A program made the translations under genes and the position numbers. DNA of 64,000 nucleotides from Mycolicibacterium cosmeticum. Its GTDB lineage: Bacteria > Actinomycetota > Actinomycetes > Mycobacteriales > Mycobacteriaceae. Under the pieces are notes generated by a model, which saw nothing but the letters and a program-made list of their open reading frames with translations, did not search any database and was not told the origin of the DNA. This document shows positions 37,900 through 46,680 of the stretch, piece after piece (positions within the stretch are counted from its first letter, which is position 1; each line of letters opens with the position of its first letter). The stretch lies in assembly GCF_000613185.1 (NCBI RefSeq), contig NZ_CCBB010000001.1:744001-808000 (forward strand), read 5' to 3'.

Positions 37900-39032
37900 C
37901 CCGGCTGTCGCTGCGCGCACTGCTCAAGCCCTACGTCGGGGATCCGCCAGCCGGGCTGTATCGCACCAAGGCTCCGGATTTGTTGATTCGCATCGCGGGG
38001 GCCGCCGTGCCGCATTTCCTGTCGGTGGTGACGCGCCTCGGCGGTGATGCCGAACTCCCGGAACTGCCGGCCGCGGTGAACCGCACGACGATGCGGATCG
38101 CCGACCGGCGAACCGTCGCGGCCGACGGCCAGGTGGTCGCGCTGACGCTCACACCGTTGGACGAGCACCCGTTGCCACGCTGGAATCCGGGCGCCCACAT
38201 CGACGTACACCTGCCCTCCGGCCTCACCCGGCAGTACTCGTTGTGCGGTGACCCGCAACGGCGCGACGAGTACCGAATTGCCGTGCGGCACAGCCCAGAA
38301 GGCGGCGGCGGGTCGATCGAAGTGCACGGCCTGACGGTCGGCGCCCACATCGAGGTGAGCGATCCGCGCAACGCCTTCATGATGCCCGTGCCCGGATCGG
38401 CGTCGCGCACGACGCGGCTGCGTTTCATCGCAGGCGGGATCGGCATCACCCCGATCCTGCCGATGGTGCGGCTGGCCGAACGCCGAGGGACACCGTGGAC
38501 GTTGTGCTACACGGGCCGCAGCCGGGCCGCGCTGGCGTTCCTGGACGAACTGCTGCCCTACGGCGACAAGGTGCAGCTGCGCACCGACGACGTGCACGGG
38601 CTGCCCACCGCGGAGGCGCTGGTGGACGACGTCGACCCGAGCACTGCGGTGTACGTGTGCGGGCCACCCCCGATGATCGACGCCGTCCTGCGGGCCATTC
38701 CGGTGGACTCGGGCGTGGAGGTGCACAGTGAGCGCTTCAGCGCCGCGCCGGTGGTCGACGGCGCACCCTTCGAGCTGGAACTGGCCCGCAGTGGCGCGGT
38801 GGTCGGCGTGGGCGCGGAGCAGAGCGCACTGGCGGCGCTGCGCAATGCCGTTCCGAGCGTGGCCTATTCGTGCCAGCAGGGGTACTGCGGTACCTGCGTG
38901 CAACGCGTGGTTTCCGGAGCGGTGGATCATCGCGACCGGCTGCTCACCGCCGAGCAGCGGGAACTGGGCCAGATGCTGGTGTGCGTGTCCCGGGCCGAGC
39001 AGGCCGGCGATCGGCTGGTGCTGGATCTCTGA
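37896..39032 (+). CDS. PDR/VanB-type flavin/2Fe-2S oxidoreductase
   Basis: A 378-residue reductase. After an N-terminal extension (1-60) come a flavin domain (RQYSLCG near 110-117), a nucleotide-binding domain (AGGIGITPILPM near 178-190, CGPPPMID near 255) and a C-terminal plant-type 2Fe-2S domain (CQQGYCGTC, with the last ligand in MLVCVSR). It would pass electrons from NAD(P)H to an oxygenase. It is coupled by ATGA to the diiron-like gene and ends just before the tRNA-Pro gene. Confidence 0.92.
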   Translation: MTRLSLRALLKPYVGDPPAGLYRTKAPDLLIRIAGAAVPHFLSVVTRLGGDAELPELPAAVNRTTMRIADRRTVAADGQVVALTLTPLDEHPLPRWNPGAHIDVHLPSGLTRQYSLCGDPQRRDEYRIAVRHSPEGGGGSIEVHGLTVGAHIEVSDPRNAFMMPVPGSASRTTRLRFIAGGIGITPILPMVRLAERRGTPWTLCYTGRSRAALAFLDELLPYGDKVQLRTDDVHGLPTAEALVDDVDPSTAVYVCGPPPMIDAVLRAIPVDSGVEVHSERFSAAPVVDGAPFELELARSGAVVGVGAEQSALAALRNAVPSVAYSCQQGYCGTCVQRVVSGAVDHRDRLLTAEQRELGQMLVCVSRAEQAGDRLVLDL

Positions 39033-39042
39033 ATCGGCTGAG

Positions 39043-39116
39043 TCGGGGTGACAGGATTTGAACCTGCGGCCTTCCGCTCCCAAAGCGGATGCGCTACCAA
39101 GCTGCGCTACACCCCG
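39043..39116 (-). tRNA. tRNA-Pro (anticodon TGG)
   Basis: The minus strand folds into a cloverleaf: acceptor CGGGGTG with CACCCCG, D arm with AGCTTGGTAGC, anticodon loop CTTTGGGA giving TGG, and T loop GTTCAAATC. The discriminator base is A and CCA is not encoded. It starts 10 bp after the reductase gene. Confidence 0.95.
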
Positions 39117-39214
39117 TGTTTCGCTGCGGTCGGAATACTACGGGTTCAACACGCTGGGCCGTCAATTGGCTTTGTCCGCGCCCTCGCCGGTACAGTCTTG
39201 CGTTGCACGATCAT

Positions 39215-39288
39215 GCGGGCGTAGCTCAATGGTAGAGCCCTAGTCTTCCAAACTAGCTACGCGGGTTCGATTCCCGTCGCCCGCTCCA
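39215..39288 (+). tRNA. tRNA-Gly (anticodon TCC)
   Basis: Acceptor GCGGGCG pairs with CGCCCGC; the D arm is AGCTCAATGGTAGAGC; the anticodon loop CTTCCAA gives TCC; the T loop is GTTCGATTC. The discriminator is T and the 3' CCA is encoded (39286-39288). Confidence 0.96.
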
Positions 39289-39289
39289 C

Positions 39290-39316
39290 GAGAACCGGCC
39301 CACGCGGCCGGTTCTC
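39290..39316 (+). terminator. Hairpin terminator after tRNA-Gly
   Basis: An 11-bp perfect stem (39290-39300 with 39306-39316) with a five-base loop, directly after the tRNA CCA. Confidence 0.8.
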
Positions 39317-39590
39317 TGGTCTCCTGCCCGTATCAACCGCCGGCCGAACCATTCATCGAGTTTGCCGAGTGCCAGGACGATCGCGATGTGCACCACCACC
39401 GCATCAGATTCGCCATTCTGGCACCATCCTGTTTATTGACTGTGGGGACAATGGCTTTTGCGGCCGCGGAGCGAATATTGTGTGCTCGGCGCACACGGCG
39501 TTTGAGCAGCTAGGTCCCACCGATTTCGCATCTTCACAGCCAGCTTCAGCAACGATTGCGAACGCAACTACGGCACGATATAAGTATCCG
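39317..39590. other. Intergenic region upstream of alkB-like gene
   Basis: This 274-bp stretch is less GC-rich than the genes and contains no convincing reading frame or ribosome site of its own. TATAAG at 39579-39584, close to the alkB ATG, is AT-rich but too near to act as an ordinary -10 box. Nothing else was recognised. Confidence 0.5.
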
Positions 39591-40817
39591 ATGACCGTGC
39601 ATCCGCTGCCCACAACGGAACACGTGCAGCCCGGAATTGATGTTCCCAAAAAGATTGCTGACGTGAACTGGCGGGACCCGAAGCGATATCTATGGCTGCT
39701 GGTACCGGCAACCCCGGGCATGGTCGCGCTGTCCTGGCTCCTGGTGTGGACGACGGGCTGGACACCGTTTTGGTGGACGGGCGCCGTCTTGACCTTCGTG
39801 GTCATGCCGATCGTCGACCACGTGCTCGGCCGCGATACCCGGCACCGCGCACCGGACGAGGCGCTGGCGGCGCTGGAGGGCGACCGGTACTACCGGGCGG
39901 CCACCCACCTGTACCTGCCCGCCCAATACCTGTCGCTGATCTTCGCCTGCTGGTTGTGGGCGGGCGGAGGTTGGCTGCACATCGCCCCCGTCGGCAAGCT
40001 CGGCCTGATGGTGGCCACCGGCGTGGTGGGCGGCGTCGCCAACAATGCCGCCCACGAACTCGGCCACAAGCGCGGCCGGGCCGAGCGCTGGCTCAGCAAG
40101 GTGGCCCTGGCGCAGACCTGCTACGGGCAGTTCTACGTGGAGCACAACCGCGGCCACCACGTCCGGGTGGCCACCGCCGAGGATCCGGCCAGTGCCCGGT
40201 TCCGGGAGAACGTGTACGGGTTCGCGGTGCGGTCGGTGACGGGCAGCACCCGTTCGGCGTGGCGGCTGGAAGCCAAACGCCTTGCCCGCAAAGGCCACTC
40301 GAGGTGGTCGGTGCGCAACGACGTGCTCAACGCCTGGTTGTTGAGTGCCGCGATGCTGGTGGGGCTGACGGTCTGGTTCGGCGCGGTGGATCTACCCTGG
40401 CTGGCCGGTCAAGCCGTGGTGGGGATTTTCCTGCTGGAGGCGATGAACTTCGTGTCGCACTACGGTTTACGCCGGCGGCGGCTGGCGTCCGGACGATACG
40501 AGCCACTGCGCCCGGCGCACTGCTGGAACAGCACCGCCGTGATGACGAATGTCTTTCTGCTGCATCTGCAGCGGCATTCCGATCACCATCTGCATCCGCT
40601 GCGCCGCTTCCAGGCGGTGCGCGACACTGAACAGGCGCCGCAGCTGCCCGGCGGCTACGTCGCGATGCTCGTGCTGTCGCTGTGTCCGCCGCTGTGGCGG
40701 CGGGTGATGGATCCGCGGGTACTGGAGGTCTACGGCGGTGACATCAGCCTGACCGCGCTGCGGCCGCGCGATGCGAAACGCATCGCGCGGCCGCAGGTTC
40801 GGGGCGATCAGGGCTGA
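39591..40817 (+). CDS. alkB: AlkB-type alkane/fatty-acid monooxygenase
   Basis: A 408-residue membrane-bound non-haem diiron hydroxylase. Several hydrophobic helices precede the three His boxes: HELGHK (near 154), EHNRGHH (near 183) and LQRHSDHH (near 325). The usual NYxEHYG motif is NFVSHYG here, with Ser in place of Glu. It would oxidise terminal methyl groups of medium or long alkyl chains. No rubredoxin gene follows, unlike in typical alkB operons; the next gene is convergent and overlaps the last 10 bp. The ATG at 39591 gives the normal N-terminus; the frame is open to 39369. Confidence 0.9.
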   Translation: MTVHPLPTTEHVQPGIDVPKKIADVNWRDPKRYLWLLVPATPGMVALSWLLVWTTGWTPFWWTGAVLTFVVMPIVDHVLGRDTRHRAPDEALAALEGDRYYRAATHLYLPAQYLSLIFACWLWAGGGWLHIAPVGKLGLMVATGVVGGVANNAAHELGHKRGRAERWLSKVALAQTCYGQFYVEHNRGHHVRVATAEDPASARFRENVYGFAVRSVTGSTRSAWRLEAKRLARKGHSRWSVRNDVLNAWLLSAAMLVGLTVWFGAVDLPWLAGQAVVGIFLLEAMNFVSHYGLRRRRLASGRYEPLRPAHCWNSTAVMTNVFLLHLQRHSDHHLHPLRRFQAVRDTEQAPQLPGGYVAMLVLSLCPPLWRRVMDPRVLEVYGGDISLTALRPRDAKRIARPQVRGDQG

Positions 40818-42745
40818 GCCGCGGTCCGGCTGCGCTGCGGGGCACGATCCCCCGCGTCCGTTCCGGCCGACCGGTCCGCGCCAGCGCGGTCCCGGTGCTC
40901 GGCGCGACGGTTCGCCGTGCCCGAGTCCCGCTGCTGCGTCCGGGTGGCCGTCTGGCTCGCAGCAGCGTCCCGCGCGTCGCTCGCCGGGGTGGCCGGTGTC
41001 GCCGGGGTCGCCGGCGTGGCCGGGCCGGTCGACGTGGCGGGCTGCGCCGGGGTGGCCGGGGTTGCGGCAGTGGCGGGTGTCGCTCGGGTGGGCTCGGCCT
41101 GCGGCGTCGTCGCGGTCTCCGAATCTCGCTCTGTGGCAACTTGATCGGGCTCCGCCTCGGTGGCCGCGATCAGTGGCGCCCGCAACGAATCCGCGGTGGC
41201 CGGGCTGACATCGGCAGCTGCCGTGGTCGGTTCCGTTGTGGCGGTGGAGGTTGCGGTAGAGGTTTCAGGAGCCGCCGGGCTTGCTTCGGCGGGCGCCATC
41301 CGCAGCGTCGCGGTGGTATCCGCCGGGGCGCTCTCGGCCGGGGCACTGAACGTCGACAGCGTCGTGGCCGTGGCCGTGGCCGCGGGCGAGGTCGCCGCCG
41401 TGTCGGCCGTGGCCGTCGACGCAACCGGAGCGGTGGGCGCCGCAGCGGCGTCCGGGTTCAGGGCCTGCTGCACCGACGCCGTCCAGCTGGCCCAGGCGGC
41501 GGCCACGGAATCGGCCCAACTCTGCGCCGGATCGGTCGTCGTCGCCGTCTCGGTCACCGGCGCCGTCACCGGCGCCACCACCGGATCGGTCGGCTGCAGA
41601 TCCGGAATCTGCCCACCATGCTCGGCGATCCAGTTCCGCACCACGGCGGCGGCCTGCTTGGGCGTCCAGTCATCACGGAACAGGCCCCAGGTGTCCTCCA
41701 CCTCGGTCGAGGCCGAGTTCTGGTCCACCAACGAGTAGATGAACATCGGCCCCACGCCGTCCAGCGTCGACCAGGTGTCCATGAAGTCGTCGATGAAGTC
41801 GGCCTGCTGCGCCTCCGAGACGTACGAGGTGGGGAGGCCGTACTCACTCGTCCAGATGAGCTTGTCCGCGTCACCGTTCTGGTCCATCAGGTCGCGCATG
41901 GCCTGCAACTGACCTTCCGCCGAAATCGGGTTGCCGACCCCGTCGCCGAACTTCCAGTCGTAGTTGTACGGGTGATACGACAGCGCGTCGAAGTACCCGG
42001 CCGCACCGGCGGCATACATGTCCTGGACGAATTCGACGGGGCTGATGTTGATGTCCCCGATCGTCCGCCCGGCCGTCACCACGCCACCCACGACGGTGCC
42101 GCTGGGGTCGACCGCCTTGATCGCCGTGTACGCCGCCTTGAGCAACTCGGTGTACGCGGCGGGGTCCGGCTTCGGATTCCAGAACACGTAGCTCTGCGGT
42201 TCGTTCCAGATCTCGTACGCCGAGATGCGCGCGGTCTCCGGGTCGCCCGTGCCCGCGCCGTAGCGGGTGGCCAGGGCGCCCATGAAGGTGCCGAAGTCCG
42301 CGGGATCGTTCGGCGCCCCATAGGCCGAGGTCTGGTTGTCGGATGCCCACGTCGGCGTGCTGGTGACCGCGGCAAGGACAGCCATGCCGCGAGCCTCGGC
42401 AGCGTCGATCACCTTGTCCACGTTGGTCCAGTCATAGACCCCCGGCGCCGGTTCCACCGCGCGCCAGGGCACGAACATCCGGAACTGCGTGACACCGAGT
42501 GACTGCATGGTGTCCAGTGCGGTGTTCACCTCCTCCGGCGTCATGAAATACAGCTGGGACTCGGCGATACCGACCGCATCGGCCGAGGTGTCGATCGCCG
42601 CGGCGAGCGCGACGTCGTAGGACGCCTGACGCAGCGCGGTCGGCGTCGGGGCGGTCGGCGCCGCCGCCCCCATCAGGGTGGCCGCCAACAGCGGCGCGGC
42701 TCCTATCGCTATTGGTTTTGCTACACACTTCCACGAACCAAACAT
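40808..42745 (-). CDS. Secreted cellulase-family glycoside hydrolase with Thr/Ala/Pro-rich tail
   Basis: A 645-residue exported protein. A signal peptide (to about residue 28) is followed by a TIM-barrel glycosidase domain (about 50-385) of clan GH-A: the acid/base Glu lies in IWNEPQSYVF and the nucleophile Glu in WTSEYGLPT. The last 260 residues are Thr/Ala/Pro/Glu-rich, suggesting a glycosylated or wall-spanning linker without a folded domain. It may act on cell-wall or environmental glycans; the substrate is unknown. The end overlaps alkB by 10 bp. The first ATG at 42745 gives a good signal peptide. Confidence 0.85.
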   Translation of the reverse strand: MFGSWKCVAKPIAIGAAPLLAATLMGAAAPTAPTPTALRQASYDVALAAAIDTSADAVGIAESQLYFMTPEEVNTALDTMQSLGVTQFRMFVPWRAVEPAPGVYDWTNVDKVIDAAEARGMAVLAAVTSTPTWASDNQTSAYGAPNDPADFGTFMGALATRYGAGTGDPETARISAYEIWNEPQSYVFWNPKPDPAAYTELLKAAYTAIKAVDPSGTVVGGVVTAGRTIGDINISPVEFVQDMYAAGAAGYFDALSYHPYNYDWKFGDGVGNPISAEGQLQAMRDLMDQNGDADKLIWTSEYGLPTSYVSEAQQADFIDDFMDTWSTLDGVGPMFIYSLVDQNSASTEVEDTWGLFRDDWTPKQAAAVVRNWIAEHGGQIPDLQPTDPVVAPVTAPVTETATTTDPAQSWADSVAAAWASWTASVQQALNPDAAAAPTAPVASTATADTAATSPAATATATTLSTFSAPAESAPADTTATLRMAPAEASPAAPETSTATSTATTEPTTAAADVSPATADSLRAPLIAATEAEPDQVATERDSETATTPQAEPTRATPATAATPATPAQPATSTGPATPATPATPATPASDARDAAASQTATRTQQRDSGTANRRAEHRDRAGADRSAGTDAGDRAPQRSRTAAQP

Positions 42746-43255
42746 GGCACTTGCTCCAACCCTCTCCCCAACCCATTACTTGTCGTGTCTTTCGTCACAG
42801 CGCCGTGCAATGTTCGTTACCCCGCCTTTGGGCACTCCAATCCAATGACGGCAAACTTCGCCGAATTCGAAATATCTTTGACGGGCTTATCAAATGGTCT
42901 TGAACAGCCGGTTTGCCGCTAATTAATTCACGAGCAAATAAATGTCGCCCGCGCCGACTGCGATATGGCGCATGTCCGCTTGCCGGGACACAAGCAAAAT
43001 CAAGGTGGCGAAGTGAATGTTCTCGACCGTCCGCGCCGTTCAGTCATTCGCTGTGGACAATATCGCGCGCCTCTCGCACGGAAATTTGCCAGAATTTGTG
43101 CCCGCCGCAGATGTCGCTCGATATCCATTTACGTCCGGGCGCCGACGCGTAACGATCGGTGGGTGGACGACCCGGCCGGCCGACCTTAGATTCGCTCTCA
43201 GCAAACCCGCTCCGAGGCCGGAGACCAGGCGATTTCTGTCGGTACGCTGAAAGCC
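42746..43255. other. 510-bp intergenic region with no recognised gene
   Basis: The stretch is AT-richer than its surroundings, especially 42780-43000. It should carry the divergent promoters of the glycosidase and DUF1542 genes. Short frames exist, for example at 43017-43250, but none has a good ribosome site or mycobacterial codon use. No tRNA, hairpin or repeat was seen. Confidence 0.5.
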
Positions 43256-44113
43256 ATGAACGGCGTCCTTCTCGTGCTCATCGTCCTGGTCATCGGCGCC
43301 ATCGGCGTTGCGGTGTACTTCTCGCAGAAGGCGTCCGGGCAGCGCAGCGCCGCCTCGCTGGCCGATGCCAAGGCCGATGCCCGCCGGGTCATCGAGCGCC
43401 TGGGCGGCCAGGTGTTCAACCTGACCGGCTCCGACGACGCGTCCAAGCAGGCATTGGCCGATGCGTCCGAGCGCTACACCGCCGCCTCGTCGCAGATCGA
43501 CCAGGCCACCACCGCCAAGCAAGCGCTGCTGGCCAAGGAGAGCGCCATCGAAGGCCTCTACTACGTGCGGGCCGCACGCACCGCGATGGGCATGGATCCG
43601 GGTCCCGAGCTCGAGACGCTCACCGGCCAACGCTCGGCCGGTGCGGTCACCGAGGATCGCCGGATCCAGTTCGACGGCAAGGAGATCGAGGCCTCCCCCA
43701 CCCCGTCACAGCGCACCCCCAACTACTACCCCGGTGGCCGCGTCGCCGGTCGCCCGGTGCCCGCCGGCTGGTACTCCGAACCCTGGTGGAAACCGGCCCT
43801 GATCGCCGGCGCCTGGGGTGTGGGCTCGGTGCTGCTGTTCGACGCGCTGTTCTCCGGGATGCACGGAGTCGATTACGGCGCACAGGGTTTCGAGAACGGC
43901 TACGGTGACGGCTTCCAGCAGGGCTTCGAACAGGGCGAGCAGGCCGGGCTCGACCAGGGTGGCCAGGACATGGGCGCCGACGGCGGCTGGGGCGGCGACA
44001 GCTGGGGCGGCGACGGCGGTTTCGATGGCGGTGGCGACTTCGGCGGATTCGATGGCGGCGGCGACTTCGGCGGATTCGATGGCGGCGGCGACTTCGGCGG
44101 ATTCGACTTCTGA
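43256..44113 (+). CDS. DUF1542-type membrane protein, copy 1
   Basis: A 285-residue protein with an N-terminal membrane helix (about 4-22), a charged Ala-rich helical region with DUF1542-like character (about 30-110), a conserved block ending RTPNYYPGGRVAGRPVPAGWYSEP-type sequence (near 155-180), a second hydrophobic segment (about 180-196) and a Gly/Asp/Phe-rich tail. The tail holds three copies of GGGDFGGFD. It is a tandem paralogue of the next gene, 19 bp downstream. Function is unknown; it is likely a membrane-tethered envelope protein. Confidence 0.82.
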   Translation: MNGVLLVLIVLVIGAIGVAVYFSQKASGQRSAASLADAKADARRVIERLGGQVFNLTGSDDASKQALADASERYTAASSQIDQATTAKQALLAKESAIEGLYYVRAARTAMGMDPGPELETLTGQRSAGAVTEDRRIQFDGKEIEASPTPSQRTPNYYPGGRVAGRPVPAGWYSEPWWKPALIAGAWGVGSVLLFDALFSGMHGVDYGAQGFENGYGDGFQQGFEQGEQAGLDQGGQDMGADGGWGGDSWGGDGGFDGGGDFGGFDGGGDFGGFDGGGDFGGFDF

Positions 44114-44132
44114 TCCGCTTACGCTGATCGCC

Positions 44133-44957
44133 ATGAACGGCATCCTGCTGATCCTCATCCTGTTCGTCATCGCCGGCATCGGCTTACTGGTGTACACCTC
44201 CTCGAAGGCGGCGGGAACGCGCAGCGCCGCGACACTGGCCGATGCCAAGGCCGATGCCCGCCGGGTCATCGAGCGCCTGGGCGGCCAGGTGTTCAACCTG
44301 ACCGGCACCGACCAAGCCTCCAAACAGGCCCTGGCGGACGCCTCCGAGCGCTACACCGCCGCCTCGTCCCAGATCGACCAGGCCACCACGGCCCGCCAAG
44401 CCGCACTGGCCAAGGAGAGCGCCATCGAAGGCCTCTATTACGTCCGCGCCGCCCGGGCTGCCATGGGCCTGGACCCCGGACCGGAACTGGAATCGCTGAG
44501 CGGTCAGCGGGCGGCCGGTGCGGTCACCGAGGACCGGCGCGTCACGGTGGAGGGCAGGCAGATCGAGGCCTCGCCCGCGCCGTCGCCGCGCACCCCCAAC
44601 TACTACCCCGGCGGCCGCGTCGCCGGTCGCCCGGTGCCCGCCGGCTGGTACTCCGAACCCTGGTGGAAACCGGCCCTGGTGGCCGGCGCCTGGGGTGTGG
44701 GCTCGGTACTGCTGTTCGACGCATTGTTCGACGGCATGCACGGCGTCGATTACGGCGCACAGGGTTTCGAGAACGGCTACGGCGCCGGGTTCGATCAGGG
44801 TTTTCAGCAGGGCTTCGACCAGGGCAACGGCTCCGACGGCGTCTGGGACACCGGCAGCGGCAGCTGGGACGGCGGCAATTCCGGCTGCAGTGGGTCCAGT
44901 TGCAGCGGGTCCAGTTGTGGTGGCGGGGGTTGCGGAGGCGGCTGCGGCGGCAGCTAG
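44133..44957 (+). CDS. DUF1542-type membrane protein, copy 2
   Basis: A 274-residue paralogue of the gene before it. The membrane helix, the helical domain and the NYYPGGRVAGRPVPAGW block are nearly identical, but the tail differs: it ends in a Gly/Ser/Cys-rich stretch with six cysteines (SCSGSSCGGGGCGGGC region), where copy 1 has Gly/Asp/Phe repeats. The ATG at 44133 corresponds exactly to the start of copy 1. Its stop overlaps the convergent antiporter gene by 4 bp. The two probably arose by a recent duplication. Confidence 0.82.
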   Translation: MNGILLILILFVIAGIGLLVYTSSKAAGTRSAATLADAKADARRVIERLGGQVFNLTGTDQASKQALADASERYTAASSQIDQATTARQAALAKESAIEGLYYVRAARAAMGLDPGPELESLSGQRAAGAVTEDRRVTVEGRQIEASPAPSPRTPNYYPGGRVAGRPVPAGWYSEPWWKPALVAGAWGVGSVLLFDALFDGMHGVDYGAQGFENGYGAGFDQGFQQGFDQGNGSDGVWDTGSGSWDGGNSGCSGSSCSGSSCGGGGCGGGCGGS

Positions 44958-46636
44958 AGCCGGCTCTCCAGGCGGGACGACACCCCGGCCTCCTGCAGAT
45001 CCAGCCGCTCCAGCATGGCCCGCACGGCTTCGTCCTCGATCCGGCCTTCGTCACGCTCGGCGATGAGCGCCGCCCGTTGCGCCGAGAGCACGTCGCGGTA
45101 GAGCGCCGAGAACACCTTCGCGCGTTTGGTCGGCGCCTCGGGATCGGGCATCTCCTCGACATCCTCCGAGTGCCTGGCGATCGCCGTGCGGATCTCGGCG
45201 AGCACCTGCGGGTCCATCCCCTCGGGCGGGTTGTCGCGGAACTCCGCGAGCACCCGGTCGGCCGCGGCATGCACCACGCGTTCGGCCTTGACCTCCTCTT
45301 CCCGGTCGGCGGCGTGATCGTCGTTGAACCGGGACAGCTGCAGCCGCCGGATCAGCCACGGCAGCGACCAGCCCTGGATCAGCAGGGTCCCCACACTCAC
45401 CACGAAGGCGATGGCCTGGATGGTGGCGCGCTCCGGAAACGGGTCACCTTCGATGGTCGTCGCGGGGATCGCGGCCGCCGCGGCGAGGGTGACCACGCCG
45501 CGCATCCCGGTCCACGACACCACGACGTTCTCCTGCCAGGACAGCGTGCGGCGGTCGATGCGTGATCGCCATTTGCCCGGCGGCTTGCGCCGGGTACCCA
45601 GCGCGCCGCGGCCGCGTTCGGGTGCGGGCACACTGAGCCGGGTCTCCACGTGCCGGAACAGCTTGTTGCGGCCGAACATCGCGAACACCGACAATGGCCG
45701 GATCGCGAGCACGATCGCCAGCACGATCGCGGACGCGATCGCCACCTCGACCAGTGACTCGTGGGCTTCGCGCAGATCCTCCAGCACGAACCGCAGATGC
45801 AGACCGATATAGGCGAAGACGAACGCCTCCAGCAGGACATCGACGGAGTTCCACACGTAGCGCTCCTGCAGCCGGGTCTGATACCCCGCGTCGAGGGTCC
45901 CGTTGCCCACCACGAAACCGGCGACCACGACGGCCAGCACCCCGGAGGCGTGCAGTTCCTCGGCGGTGATGAAGGCCGCGAACGGCACCACCAGGCCCTG
46001 CACGGTCTCCAGCCCCGGGTTGGCCAGCCGGCGGCGGATCCACAGCGTCACGTAGCCGAGCGCCGCGCCGACCAGCGGCCCGACCACCGCGCTGTACCCG
46101 AAGAGCAGGAACGGGTTTTCGATGAAGGTGTGGCTGCCGGCCACCTGCGCGACGGCCACCGAGAACAACGCCAGCGCGGCGGCGTCGTTGATCAGACTCT
46201 CACCGGTGAGGATGGCCATCACGCGTTTGGGCAGGCCGAGCTTGCGGCCCACCGCGACGGCGGTGACGGCGTCCGGCGGCGCCACGATGGCACCGAGCAC
46301 CAGCGCCGTGCCGAAGGTCAACGGCACCAAGGCCAACCAGGAGGACACCGCGGCGACGGTGAACGCGCTGATCACGACCAGGCCGACACCCAGACCCAGG
46401 ATCGGGCGGATGTTGCGCAGGAACGTCGGGAACGAGAAGTCCAGCGCGGCCGAATACAGCAGCGGCGGGAGCACCACCGTCAACAGGATGTGTGAATCGA
46501 GTTCGGGGGCTTCGAATCCCGGCAGGAACGATACGGCGATGCCGACGACCACGATCATCAGTGCGGGTTCGAAGCCGCGGCGGTGGGCGATGGCGGTGAC
46601 CAGGATGGCGCCGACGACGACGAGGATCAGTTCCAC
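44954..46636 (-). CDS. CPA1-family Na+/H+ antiporter
   Basis: A 560-residue membrane protein with about 12-13 hydrophobic helices (residues 1-420) and a C-terminal cytoplasmic region of about 130 charged residues. The core motif LINDAAALALFSVAV (near 143-157) carries the ND pair typical of Na+/H+ exchangers, and GAIVAPPDAVTAVAVGRKLGLP matches the family. It would exchange sodium or potassium for protons across the plasma membrane. The start is a GTG at 46636; no operon partner is evident. Confidence 0.9.
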   Translation of the reverse strand: MELILVVVGAILVTAIAHRRGFEPALMIVVVGIAVSFLPGFEAPELDSHILLTVVLPPLLYSAALDFSFPTFLRNIRPILGLGVGLVVISAFTVAAVSSWLALVPLTFGTALVLGAIVAPPDAVTAVAVGRKLGLPKRVMAILTGESLINDAAALALFSVAVAQVAGSHTFIENPFLLFGYSAVVGPLVGAALGYVTLWIRRRLANPGLETVQGLVVPFAAFITAEELHASGVLAVVVAGFVVGNGTLDAGYQTRLQERYVWNSVDVLLEAFVFAYIGLHLRFVLEDLREAHESLVEVAIASAIVLAIVLAIRPLSVFAMFGRNKLFRHVETRLSVPAPERGRGALGTRRKPPGKWRSRIDRRTLSWQENVVVSWTGMRGVVTLAAAAAIPATTIEGDPFPERATIQAIAFVVSVGTLLIQGWSLPWLIRRLQLSRFNDDHAADREEEVKAERVVHAAADRVLAEFRDNPPEGMDPQVLAEIRTAIARHSEDVEEMPDPEAPTKRAKVFSALYRDVLSAQRAALIAERDEGRIEDEAVRAMLERLDLQEAGVSSRLESRL

Positions 46637-46680
46637 GCACTGATTGTCCCGTCAAAGTCCCCGACGTGCCCGACCGGTGG

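Noticed and set aside
43017..43250. Short frame in the glycosidase-DUF1542 gap
   Set aside because: It has no ribosome site, no motif and no codon pattern of a mycobacterial gene.
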